NCBI GenBank assembly: GCA_946478985.1
Contig: CAMLDZ010000023.1
Span: 1-34,961, forward strand
Direction of reading: 5' to 3'
Source of the DNA: an uncultured Solimonas sp.
GTDB taxonomy: Bacteria > Pseudomonadota > Gammaproteobacteria > Nevskiales > Nevskiaceae
Length of the DNA: 34,961 nt
The first letter of the stretch is position 1; every line of letters begins with the position of its first letter. Positions 18,303 through 25,519 of this stretch are shown piece after piece. A program made the position numbers and the translations under genes. The notes under the pieces were generated by a model. That model searched no databases. It worked only from the letters and a program-made list of their open reading frames with translations, and had not been told where the DNA came from.

Positions 18303-18343
18303 GGTCTCCTAACGCGGTGGCCCCGTCGCGTTAACAGACCCTA
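18300..18343. repeat. Stop-codon-embedded inverted repeat (TAGGGTCT...AACGCG motif)
   Basis: TAGGGTCTCCTAACGCG begins with the stop codon of the ZIP-like gene. It is mirrored by CGCGTTAACAGACCCTA (18327-18343) around a 10-nt loop; 14 of 17 positions pair. A single copy of the same motif ends the DUF3014 gene at 22684-22669, again beginning with the stop codon. Probably a 3'-end hairpin of a repeated family. Confidence 0.7.
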
Positions 18344-18358
18344 AGGCGCAAGGAAGGA

Positions 18359-18410
18359 GCGGCCCCAAGCAGAGAGGGGCCGCCCAGCGTCGAGGCTCGG
18401 GCGGGCCTCG
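18359..18410. terminator. Two stacked hairpins between convergent genes
   Basis: GCGGCCCC (18359-18366) pairs with GGGGCCGC (18376-18383), and CGAGGC (18391-18396) pairs with GCCTCG (18405-18410). Neither has a T-run. They lie between the converging ZIP-like and CBS genes and plausibly block read-through in both directions. Confidence 0.5.
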
Positions 18411-18423
18411 GAAACCTGTGCTG

Positions 18424-18798
18424 TCAGGCGGCACGCCGCGGCCGGATGTCCTCGATGGAGACGATGCCGACCAATCGCTTGTCGCGATCGACCACCGGCA
18501 AGCGCCGCACCAGCAGCTGGTCCATGTTGCGCGCGACGTGCTCGGCGTCCTCGTCGTCGAAGCAGTACTTCGGCTCGTTACTGGCGATCGCCTCCAGCTT
18601 CACCTCCGCCGGGTTCTTGTTCTCGGCGATCACGCGCGTCACCAGATCACGGTCGGTGACGACACCGACGATGCGGTCGTCCTTGCTGACCGGCACCGCG
18701 CCGATGTCCTCGCGGGCCAGCAAGCGGGCGGCCTGCAAGGCGCTATCGGTCGACTTGAGCAGACAGACATCGCGGCTCATCACTTCGGATACTTTCAT
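18424..18798 (-). CDS. CBS-pair domain protein
   Basis: 124 residues, consisting only of two tandem CBS motifs (about 1-58 and 68-120). Seen: the N-terminal MKVSEVMSRDV, a VPVSKDDRIVGVVTDRDLV strand-turn unit, and its second copy LPVVDRDKRLVGIVSIEDI. Stand-alone CBS pairs bind adenosine nucleotides such as AMP, ATP or SAM and report energy state to partners. The ATG at 18798 has AGGAGG 8 nt upstream and fits the family start exactly; the frame's 88-codon extension upstream is spurious. No partner enzyme is next to it. It is convergent with the ZIP-like gene and divergent from wrbA. Confidence 0.9.
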   Translation of the reverse strand: MKVSEVMSRDVCLLKSTDSALQAARLLAREDIGAVPVSKDDRIVGVVTDRDLVTRVIAENKNPAEVKLEAIASNEPKYCFDDEDAEHVARNMDQLLVRRLPVVDRDKRLVGIVSIEDIRPRRAA

Positions 18799-18979
18799 CG
18801 GTAATCCTCCTGCGGGTCTATGGAAAACGTCCGCGGCGCACCGCGGTCTCGACACTCGGGGGCGCAATCGCCGTGCCTCGCCTTCAGGGCTCCCCCAGAT
18901 CGCCCGGCCAGCGCTCTCATAGCGATCGTCCAGGCGGCTGCGGCCTCGAACATTTCGTTCTGGCTGGCCCGGTAGCCCG

Positions 18980-19045
18980 CATCTGGCATCTGGCACCGGG
19001 CATCTGGCAGCGGGCACGGGGCTTGCCGCACGCCGGCTTGCCGCA
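18980..19045. repeat. Short direct repeats upstream of wrbA
   Basis: CATCTGGCA occurs three times (18980, 18987 and 19001), the first two overlapping by two bases. CTTGCCGCA occurs twice (19022 and 19037). The array fills the region just before wrbA. Either slippage or clustered regulator sites could explain it. I do not match it to a known operator. Confidence 0.5.
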
Positions 19046-19075
19046 ATGGCGCGGCCTTGCATGGAGCCTTACGAC

Positions 19076-19684
19076 ATGACGCGGATCTTGGTGCTCTATC
19101 ACAGCGTCCACGGACACGTGGCACGGATGGCGCAGGCCGTCGCCGACGGCGCACGGGAGTTCGCCGATGCCCGGGTGACGGTCAAGCGCGTACCGGAGAC
19201 GATGAGCGAGGAGGCGCTGAAGAAGATCGGCGCCCAGCTCGACCAGCCGGCGCCGGTCGCCAGCGTCGACGAGCTGCCGCAGTACGATGCCTTCATCTTC
19301 GGCACGCCGACGCGCTACGGAAACATGAGCGGACAGATGCGCAGCTTCCTCGACCAGACCGGTGCGCTCTGGACGCAGGGTGCGCTGGTGGGCAAGGTTG
19401 CCGGCGTTTTCACGTCCACGGCGACGCAGCATGGCGGCCAGGAAAGCACCCTGCTGACGTTCTTCCCGACGCTGCTGCACCACGGCCTGATCATCGTCGG
19501 CCTGCCATACAGCTGCCAGCAGCAGATGGGGCTAGACCAGATCAAGGGCGGCAGCCCGTACGGGGCATCGACGATCGCCGGCAACGATGGCAGTCGCTGG
19601 CCCAGCGAGCAGGAACTGGCGATGGCGCGCTTCCAGGGCAGGCACATCGCCGAGGTCGCCGCGCGCCAGGCCGCCGGCCGCTGA
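19076..19684 (+). CDS. wrbA: NAD(P)H:quinone oxidoreductase, WrbA type
   Basis: 202 residues, flavodoxin-like fold, cytoplasmic. WrbA uses FMN to reduce quinones by two electrons, avoiding semiquinone radicals under oxidative stress. Seen: the phosphate-binding loop in [34 protein letters not shown], the family block [32 protein letters not shown], and [21 protein letters not shown]. These match WrbA throughout, without gaps. The ATG at 19076 has GGAG 9 nt upstream; an ATG at 19061 overlaps that site and is rejected. Confidence 0.95.
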   Translation: MTRILVLYHSVHGHVARMAQAVADGAREFADARVTVKRVPETMSEEALKKIGAQLDQPAPVASVDELPQYDAFIFGTPTRYGNMSGQMRSFLDQTGALWTQGALVGKVAGVFTSTATQHGGQESTLLTFFPTLLHHGLIIVGLPYSCQQQMGLDQIKGGSPYGASTIAGNDGSRWPSEQELAMARFQGRHIAEVAARQAAGR

Positions 19685-19750
19685 GCAGGTCCCGGCTTGC
19701 CGCGGCGCGAGGCGGGGCGCACACTCGGCCTTCTTCGCTGCGAGGCTGTC

Positions 19751-19978
19751 ATGACGTTCCCCAATCACTGCAGCGACCACGACTACGGCTTTTTGATGGA
19801 TTTGTTCCGCGGCCGCAGTCGTACGACGCCCCTGCCGGACGATGAGCGCCGCCTGACGCGCCAGGGCTGGCTGCAGCGCGAACCAGGCGGCGCGCTACAG
19901 GTCAGCATCGAGGTCGCCGAACATTTCCGGCTGAGCCGGCCGCCGATTCCGGTCAGCTCACCGCGACAGAAGCGTTGA
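19751..19978 (+). CDS. Small hypothetical protein
   Basis: 75 residues, hydrophilic, with no signal peptide or membrane segment. The middle (DDERRLTRQGWLQREPGG followed by LQVSIEV) looks like a helix-turn followed by a beta wing, as in small winged-helix domains, but this is a visual impression only. GAGG lies 5 nt before the ATG. It starts 66 nt after wrbA and ends 17 nt before a zinc-ribbon gene, so the three may be co-transcribed. I do not recognise a family. Confidence 0.5.
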   Translation: MTFPNHCSDHDYGFLMDLFRGRSRTTPLPDDERRLTRQGWLQREPGGALQVSIEVAEHFRLSRPPIPVSSPRQKR

Positions 19979-19995
19979 GCCGCACGGCGGCGACG

Positions 19996-20196
19996 ATGAC
20001 GCCGTTGTGCAGCAGCTGTGGCGAGCTCGATCGCCATCGCGCACAGAGCACGCGGCACCAGGGCCTGGTCGAGATGACCTCCGCGGCGGCGATCCGCCAG
20101 GGCGAGCGCCTGCGGCACTTCATGTGCCTGGGCTGCGGCACGCGCTGGGACTGGAGCACGACGGACGGCTGGGCGCGCACGGCATCACCAGGCTGA
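19996..20196 (+). CDS. Small zinc-ribbon-like protein
   Basis: 66 residues. Two paired cysteine motifs, CSSC near the N-terminus and CLGC about 35 residues later, form a plausible four-cysteine zinc ribbon. The motifs CSSCGEL and CLGCGTRWDW are typical of zinc-ribbon knuckles (CxxCG). A TTG at 19975 overlapping the previous stop could add seven codons; the ATG is preferred, though neither has a strong ribosome binding site. The role (nucleic-acid or protein binding) is unknown. Confidence 0.55.
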   Translation: MTPLCSSCGELDRHRAQSTRHQGLVEMTSAAAIRQGERLRHFMCLGCGTRWDWSTTDGWARTASPG

Positions 20197-20271
20197 ACGG
20201 CCCGGCCACACAGCAGCTCATTCGGCAGCCAGGGCAATCCCCGCCGCGGTGCCAGCTCTCAAGGAACATCG

Positions 20272-20673
20272 ATGGCCTCCAAGCTTTTCATCGCCGACCA
20301 GCGCCTGCGCGAACGCCGCCAGCAGCAGTATCAGGCGGCACCGACGCTGGCGCAGCGCTTCCCGAAGGCCGGCGAGATGGCAGTGTCGCTGTCGTTCCGC
20401 GACCCGGATGGCAAGACGGTGTTCTCGCCGTACCGCCAGCTCTACCTGCCGCAGATGCAGGCGTACTTCGAAGTGCTCTGCCCGTTCCGTGACTGCAGCG
20501 GCGGCGGTTTCGATCTGGAGCCGCTGATCGCGCGACACCTGCGCGGTGGCGACAGCACGCCCCTGCGGCTCGAATGCGAAGGTCGCCGCAGCCGGCCGGA
20601 GGGTCCGTCACGCTGCGAACTGGCCCTCACCGTGCGGATCGAGGTCGAACGGCCGGAAGACGAGGGCCGCTGA
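20272..20673 (+). CDS. Hypothetical cytoplasmic protein with cysteine pairs
   Basis: 133 residues, mostly hydrophilic. After a basic N-terminal helix (RLRERRQQQYQ) comes an FRDPDGK...YLPQMQAYFEVLCPF stretch with CPFRDC, and later CEG and SRCELALTVRIEVE. Four cysteines in two clusters could bind metal. AAGGA lies 7 nt before the ATG. It is the third of three small plus-strand genes. I do not recognise a family. Confidence 0.6.
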   Translation: MASKLFIADQRLRERRQQQYQAAPTLAQRFPKAGEMAVSLSFRDPDGKTVFSPYRQLYLPQMQAYFEVLCPFRDCSGGGFDLEPLIARHLRGGDSTPLRLECEGRRSRPEGPSRCELALTVRIEVERPEDEGR

Positions 20674-21152
20674 AGCGGCGCGGCGGTTGCCGGTTCAAGG
20701 GCCGCCGCCACGCATCGTTCACGTTTCCGTCGCCGCAGGATCCTCATTACCGGCAGCGTTGCGGCGGCCGGCGCCGTCGGCAACGAAATCACCCGGTGCC
20801 GCGCGCGGCTATGCACTGAAGATCCGCGCGCGACTCGAATCGACAGCCACCACGACCGCAACCGCCGACTTGCGGCTCCAGCGCACGCACTCGCGCGCCG
20901 CGGCAGCCCATTCCTCGGTTTCTTGCGGCTCGACGAAATGGGCATCGCAAGCGCGGTCGCCCTCCAAAGTATCCGCGGCCATCACCTCGGGCCCGGGTCC
21001 GGAACGGTTGTCTTGGCCACCGATGATCCGGGTCTGGCTGCCAGCCGCTTGCACGAGTGTCATTGCGCTGCTGCTTGCTTGATGGCTCCGCAGGGGCCGT
21101 GCGGAAAGCCACCGGCCGTGAGCAGGGGCCATACCTGCGGCGCGCCCGGCGG
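20674..21152. other. Long non-coding stretch upstream of rpoN
   Basis: About 480 bases lack a convincing gene in any frame. It carries a possible decayed minus-strand gene (20719-20865), a small palindrome CTGGC-T-GCCAG around 21030-21045, and presumably any upstream activator sites for the sigma54 promoter at 21154. The in-frame extension of rpoN to 20923 has no codon pattern or motif and is not used. Confidence 0.4.
20719..20865 (-). pseudogene. Possible remnant of a host-attachment (ADSSRARIF-type) protein gene
   Basis: The minus frame ends AVAVVVAVDSSRARIFSA before a TAG at 20811. That resembles the conserved N-terminus (VVADSSRARIF) of the bacterial host-attachment protein family. In the same frame beyond the stop, PGDFVADGAGRRNAAGNEDP weakly resembles the family's next blocks (GDLVxDRPGR, GRHAMEPExDP) with a deletion between. 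It looks like a decayed copy, but the match is from memory and short. Chance similarity is possible. Confidence 0.28.
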
Positions 21153-21153
21153 C

Positions 21154-21169
21154 TGGCATGGCGGTTGCG
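21154..21169 (+). promoter_or_regulatory. Sigma54 (-24/-12) promoter of rpoN
   Basis: TGGCATG-GCGG-TTGCG matches the sigma54 consensus TGGCACG-N4-TTGCW at all but two positions. The invariant GG (21155-21156) and GC (21167-21168) are separated by exactly 10 nt. Predicted transcription start is about 21180, giving a 64-nt leader before the rpoN ATG. It implies that rpoN needs sigma54 and an activator for its own expression. Confidence 0.65.
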
Positions 21170-21243
21170 CTTCTAGAGTTCGAGCCGCAGTGGCGCACCT
21201 CTCAAAGGCCGGCGCCACACTCAAAAAAACAGGAGAACGACAG

Positions 21244-22608
21244 ATGAATCAGGGCGCGCTGAGCTTGTCGCGACAGGCTTCCATCTCCTTGTCGCCGCGT
21301 CTTCAGCAGGCGATCCACCTGCTGCAGCTGTCGGCGCTCGACTTCGAACAGGAGTTGCAGAATGCCCTGGCCACCAACCCGTTCCTGGAAGAATGCCCGG
21401 ACGACGCCTCCGCGGCGTCTGCCGCGGGCGACACACTGCCGGCGATCGAGGCGCGGCTGCCGGAGTCGCCGTATCCAGACCGTGACGGCCGCCAGTTGGG
21501 AGGCCGCCACGATCCGGCCGACTGGATCGCGGCCAGAGGCGATCTGCACAGTCACCTGCGCAGCCAGCTCGACGCCGCCCCCCTGCATCCGCGCGACCGG
21601 ATCGCCGCTGAAATCGTCATCGAAACGATCGAGGACGATGGCTACCTGCGCGACGACGTCGGCGCATCAGCCGCTGCGATCGGCGTCGCGCCGGCGCTCA
21701 GTGCGGCGGAGATCGAGGTGGCGATCGCGTTCGTGCAGACCCTCGATCCGCTGGGCGTGGCCGCACGCGACCTGCGCGAGTGCCTGCGCCTGCAGCTGCA
21801 GCCCCGTGCCGACGCCGAGCGCGACCTGGCGCTGCAGATTCTCGATGACTGCCTGGACCTGCTCGGCCGCCGCGACTTCGCGGCGATTGCACGGCGTACC
21901 GGCGCGGACGAGGACGCGGTCTGCCGCGCCTGCAAGCTGCTGCGCCGGCTCGATCCGCGACCCGGCCACCGCTACAGCCAGAGCACCGCCGACTATGTGA
22001 CGCCCGACGTGCTGGTCGTGCGCCGCGGCGATAGCCTGACCGCGATCACCAACCCTGTCTTGCGGCCTCGCGCCCAGCTCAACCGGCCTTACGTCGAGCT
22101 GCTGCGTCGCGAGCGCGGCCACAGCAGCGCGGGCCTGCGCCAACAGTTGCTGGAGGCACGCTGGACGCTGCGCAACGCCGAGCAACGCTTCGTGACGATC
22201 GAGCGCGTGGCCAATGCGATTCTCGACAAGCAGGCGGCATTCTTCCGCCACGGCGACGTCGCGCTGCGGCCAATGGGCTTGCGCGAACTCGCGTTGCGGC
22301 TGGACCTGCACGAGTCGACGATTTCGCGAGCCACTTCGAACAAGTACATGGCAACGCCGCGCGGCCTGTTCGAGCTGAAGTATTTCTTCTCGCGCGAGCT
22401 GCTCACGCGTAACGGCGCCTGCTCGGCAGCGTCGGTACGCGCGGTGCTGCGCGAACTGATCGACGCCGAGAACGCCGCCGCGCCGCTGTCGGACGTCAGC
22501 CTGGCCCGGCTGCTGCGCGACCAGGGCATCAGGGTCGCGCGACGCACCGTGTCCAAGTACCGCGGCATGCTCAAGCTGCCGCCCGCGGAATTGCGCCGCG
22601 CGGTCTGA
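21244..22608 (+). CDS. rpoN: RNA polymerase sigma-54 factor
   Basis: 454 residues. Directs RNA polymerase to -24/-12 promoters in an activator-dependent way. Region I (1-50) has the Gln/Leu-rich activator-interacting sequence (SLSPRLQQAIHLLQLS, then NPFLEE). Region II is a short acidic linker. The core-binding domain spans about 90-280. The -12 binding helix-turn-helix (LRELALRLDLHESTISRATSNKYM) and the C-terminal RpoN box ARRTVSKYR (432-440) are intact. The ATG at 21244 has AGGAGAAC upstream. The open frame extends to 20923, but that part has no family sequence. The usual neighbours (lptB, hpf, ptsN) are absent, so this is probably a second, specialised copy (inference). Confidence 0.93.
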   Translation: MNQGALSLSRQASISLSPRLQQAIHLLQLSALDFEQELQNALATNPFLEECPDDASAASAAGDTLPAIEARLPESPYPDRDGRQLGGRHDPADWIAARGDLHSHLRSQLDAAPLHPRDRIAAEIVIETIEDDGYLRDDVGASAAAIGVAPALSAAEIEVAIAFVQTLDPLGVAARDLRECLRLQLQPRADAERDLALQILDDCLDLLGRRDFAAIARRTGADEDAVCRACKLLRRLDPRPGHRYSQSTADYVTPDVLVVRRGDSLTAITNPVLRPRAQLNRPYVELLRRERGHSSAGLRQQLLEARWTLRNAEQRFVTIERVANAILDKQAAFFRHGDVALRPMGLRELALRLDLHESTISRATSNKYMATPRGLFELKYFFSRELLTRNGACSAASVRAVLRELIDAENAAAPLSDVSLARLLRDQGIRVARRTVSKYRGMLKLPPAELRRAV

Positions 22609-22668
22609 GGCAGACGCTGCGGGCATCCGGCCTGCGATGAAACGGTCTCCGTCACAGCGGCGGCCATA

Positions 22669-22684
22669 GCGTTAACAGGCCCTA
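22669..22684. repeat. Stop-codon-embedded TAGGGCCTGTTAACGC motif
   Basis: On the minus strand TAGGGCCTGTTAACGC starts with the stop codon of the DUF3014 gene. It differs by one base from the right arm of the inverted repeat at 18300-18343 (reverse complement TAGGGTCTGTTAACGC). It lies between convergent rpoN and DUF3014 genes. Confidence 0.65.
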
Positions 22685-23494
22685 GCCGGCACCGCGCAAG
22701 CGTGTCCTGAGCTGCATGCGGATCTCGCGCAGCTTGGCCTTGAGCTGCGCGGCGTTATCGCTGCCGATGCGGATCAGCAGTTTCTGTCCGAAGGACCGCG
22801 CTTCGAGCTGCGCGTCGGCGTAGCGGTAGAGGACCTTGGGTCGCTGCAATTCGATCGGTCCCTGCACCTCGGGCGTCGCCAGCAGGTGGTCGATCACCCG
22901 CAGCAGGCGGCTGTTGAAATAGCCGCCGACGCCGAGTTCGTCGTAGGCCTGCTGAAACAGCGGATACCAGCGGAAATAGAAATCGACCAGCCGCTGCGCA
23001 TCGACGGCCTGCACGACGCGCATGTAGGCGGCGTAGCGCAGCGCATTGCTGTCATCGAGCCAGAGTCGCTGGCCGTCGCGATTGACCGGCGGCGTGCCGG
23101 CGACGTGGCGCATCGGTCGCTGCGACAGCGGCACGCCGTCGCCATCGAGCCGGTTGATGAAGGCGACCCACCGGCGGATCAGATCCCTGGGCACCAGCAG
23201 GGCTTCGAGCGGTTCGCGGCCGGCCAGTGCTTCGAGTTGGCTACGGACCTCGGCATCACTGTCGGCCAGCGACGGCAAGGGCGCGGCCCGGGCCTGCGCC
23301 GGGTCGGCATCCGGTATCCGGTATTCCGGCTCCGCGTCCACCGGCACCGGCGGCGCCGCAGCGATCTCCTCCTCCTGCACTGCGCCGGCGGCGGCCGGCG
23401 CTGTCGGCTCCTGAGATCCGTAGCGATTCCAGACGATCAAGCCGATGCCGGCCAGCACGATCGCGCCGACCAGCACGGCAGCGGCTCTGCTCAT
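22682..23494 (-). CDS. DUF3014 membrane-anchored protein
   Basis: 270 residues. One N-terminal membrane helix (AAAVLVGAIVLAGIGLIVW) is followed by a Pro/Ala/Glu-rich linker (about 30-75) and a folded periplasmic domain. Seen in it: PRDLIRRWVAFINRLDGD, then YAAYMRVVQAVDAQRLVDFYFRWYPLFQQAYDELG, characteristic of DUF3014 as I recall it. Function unknown. The frame runs upstream to 23542, but the ATG at 23494 has AGGAG 8 nt before it and starts the anchor helix. It ends in the TAGGGCCTGTTAACGC motif and converges on rpoN. Confidence 0.85.
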   Translation of the reverse strand: MSRAAAVLVGAIVLAGIGLIVWNRYGSQEPTAPAAAGAVQEEEIAAAPPVPVDAEPEYRIPDADPAQARAAPLPSLADSDAEVRSQLEALAGREPLEALLVPRDLIRRWVAFINRLDGDGVPLSQRPMRHVAGTPPVNRDGQRLWLDDSNALRYAAYMRVVQAVDAQRLVDFYFRWYPLFQQAYDELGVGGYFNSRLLRVIDHLLATPEVQGPIELQRPKVLYRYADAQLEARSFGQKLLIRIGSDNAAQLKAKLREIRMQLRTRLRGAG

Positions 23495-23722
23495 GACCTC
23501 ACTCCTGTGACGATGGAGCCCGCAGTCTCCCACGCTCGCCACAGTGCGGCGACCACAGCGGCTCCATCTCGGGAGGCCGACATGCGCGGTAGGCGGCGCG
23601 CTGCGCGTTGCCGCAAGCGCGATGCGCCAGCGGGAGCGACGATGGACCTTCCACCGGTCGGGTGTCGCTCGCCTTTTTCGCCTGACGGGCAGCGCCGAAC
23701 CGGCAGGCGCCGCCGTTGAACC

Positions 23723-23959
23723 TCAGGAAGCAGAAGCGCGCCGCTTGCGCGCCGGCACCTTCTGCCCCTTGTCCCTCGCCTCCGACAGCCCGATCGCGAT
23801 CGCCTGCTTGCGGCTCTTCACCGTACCGCCACGACCGCCCTTGCCGCTTTTGAGCGTGCCCTTCTTGGCCCGATGCAAGGCCGACCCCACCGTCCGCGAA
23901 GCGGCCTTGCTGTACTTGCGTCCGGCGGTTTTTCGCGCAGCTTTCTTGGTAGCAGCCAT
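23723..23959 (-). CDS. Small basic DUF6496-type protein
   Basis: 78 residues, strongly basic. The N-terminal 35 residues are Lys/Ala/Arg-rich (AATKKAARKTAGRKYSK). The C-terminal half has the signature GTLKSGKGGRGGTVKSRKQAIAIGLSEARDKG, as in small DUF6496 proteins found in many proteobacteria. Likely nucleic-acid binding, but the function is not established. AGGAG precedes the ATG at 23959. It is the last gene downstream of the NtrC-type regulator on the same strand, 62 nt away, so it could share its transcript. The 228 bases to DUF3014 hold nothing I recognise. Confidence 0.8.
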   Translation of the reverse strand: MAATKKAARKTAGRKYSKAASRTVGSALHRAKKGTLKSGKGGRGGTVKSRKQAIAIGLSEARDKGQKVPARKRRASAS

Positions 23960-24021
23960 CCTGGTCTCCTGATGTCCTTGTCCATGAATGCATCGCTCAG
24001 CGACCTGCGCAGCAGCAAGTC

Positions 24022-25446
24022 TCAGGCCCGGGCGCGATCGTCGCCCTGGTTCTGCGCGCGGTTGTAGAGCTTGCGCTTGCGGTACAGCGTCGAGCTGTCG
24101 ATCTGCAGCAGCTTGGCGGCGGCATCGAGCGAGGCGGCCTGTGCGACCACCGCTTCGATGTGCGCGCGCTCCAGAGCTTCCAGGCTGACCGGATCGCCGG
24201 CACGCAAGCCCTGCCCGGCCAGGCTGCGCTCGGCGCCGAACGGCAGATGCTCGGCGCGGATCGTCTCGCCATCGCAAATGATGACGGCGCGCTCGATGGC
24301 GTTGTGCAGCTCGCGCAGATTGCCCGGCCAGTGGCCGGCGCTGAGCAAGGCCGCAGCCTCCTCGGACAGCTGGCGCGCCGGCCGGTCATAGCGCCTGGCC
24401 AGTTGCAGAATCGTCTCGCCGGCGATCGACAGCACGTCTTCGCGGCGCTCGCGCAGCGGCGGCATGGTCAGCGTGACGACGTTGAGGCGGTAGAAAAGAT
24501 CCTCGCGGAAGCGACCGTCCTCGACCATCTTCGCCAGATCCTGATTGGTGGCGGCGATCACGCGGACATTGGCGCTGCGCGTGTGCGGATCGCCGACGCG
24601 CTCATACTCGCGATCCTGCAGGAAGCGCAGCAGCTTGGGTTGCAGCGCCTTGGGCAGGTCGCCGATCTCATCGAGGAACAGCGTGCCGCCTTCGGCGATC
24701 TGCACGCGGCCCGGACGATTGTCGGTGGCGCCGGTGAAGGCGCCGCGGACGTGGCCGAACAGTTCACTTTCCAGCAGCTCGGCCGACAGCGACGGGCAGC
24801 TGACGGTGGCGAATGCGGCACGGCGTCGCGGACTCCAGTCGTGGATCGCGCGCGCCAGCATCGACTTGCCGGTGCCGTTCTCGCCGAGGATCAGCAAGGT
24901 GGCGTCGGTCGAGGCGACGCGACGGGCCATTTCCAGGGTTGCCGCGAACGCCGGGCTGGCGGTGTGCAGCCTGGGCTGCTCCTGGCTGCCGTCGACCTCC
25001 AGCGACTGCACGCGCTGCTCCAGCCGCCGCGCCTCGATCTGCTGGGCCACCGCGTGATGGAGCGCCTCCGGCGCGCAGGGCTTGACCAGGTAGTTGGCCG
25101 CGCCGGCACGAATGGCGTCGAGCGCGACCGCCACGTCATCAGTCGCGGTGGCCATGATCACGCGCATCCACGGCGCGCTCTCGCGCAGGCGCGGCAGCAG
25201 CTCCAGCCCGGAGCTGTCGCCGAGGTCCAGGTCCAGCAGGCAGACGTCATAGACGGCTCGGCGCAAGGCCAGCTCGGCATCGACGGCCGAGCCCACCGCG
25301 GTGACACGGTGCCCGGCGCCTTCGAGCGCCTGACGGAACAAGCGCTGCACCGCAGCGTCGTCGTCGACCAGCAGGATGTGGCCGGCATCACCGGTCTGCG
25401 TTTGCTTGAAGCTCGGGTTCTTGGGCAACGATGAATGCGTCGTCAT
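24022..25446 (-). CDS. NtrC-family sigma54-dependent response regulator
   Basis: 474 residues. Receiver domain (23-140) with acidic pocket D28-D30, phospho-acceptor D72 and K122. Central AAA+ domain (160-395) with Walker A GENGTGKS (188-195), the sigma54-contacting GAFTGA loop (235-240), Walker B LFLDE (256-260) and a TNQDL/REDLFYRLN sensor region. A Fis-type helix-turn-helix lies at about 421-462 (AHIEAVVAQA...AAKLLQIDSSTLYRKRKLY). All parts needed for phosphorylation, ATP hydrolysis and sigma54 activation are intact. The start at 25446 is chosen because upstream codons are out of family. It lies 73 nt after the receiver-kinase gene and is probably its output regulator. Natural targets could be the sigma54-type sites at 21154 and 28592 (inference). 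Confidence 0.93.
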   Translation of the reverse strand: MTTHSSLPKNPSFKQTQTGDAGHILLVDDDAAVQRLFRQALEGAGHRVTAVGSAVDAELALRRAVYDVCLLDLDLGDSSGLELLPRLRESAPWMRVIMATATDDVAVALDAIRAGAANYLVKPCAPEALHHAVAQQIEARRLEQRVQSLEVDGSQEQPRLHTASPAFAATLEMARRVASTDATLLILGENGTGKSMLARAIHDWSPRRRAAFATVSCPSLSAELLESELFGHVRGAFTGATDNRPGRVQIAEGGTLFLDEIGDLPKALQPKLLRFLQDREYERVGDPHTRSANVRVIAATNQDLAKMVEDGRFREDLFYRLNVVTLTMPPLRERREDVLSIAGETILQLARRYDRPARQLSEEAAALLSAGHWPGNLRELHNAIERAVIICDGETIRAEHLPFGAERSLAGQGLRAGDPVSLEALERAHIEAVVAQAASLDAAAKLLQIDSSTLYRKRKLYNRAQNQGDDRARA

Positions 25447-25519
25447 ATCTGGCAGGCAGTCCTTTTCTTGCAGGAAAGAATCGCCGTCTCCCCACCGGCG
25501 CCGATGCAGGGGTGCGGCG

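Noticed and set aside
18990..19016. TGGCAC/TGGCAT strings before wrbA considered as sigma54 promoters
   Set aside because: No GC dinucleotide at the required 10-nt spacing after the GG in any of the copies.
18960..19045. Repeated 9-mers considered as a CRISPR array
   Set aside because: Units are too short, irregularly spaced and partly overlapping, and there are no cas genes.
20923..21243. Upstream extension of rpoN by 107 codons
   Set aside because: No family sequence, and it would place the sigma54 promoter and AGGAGAAC ribosome binding site inside the gene; family region I starts right at 21244.
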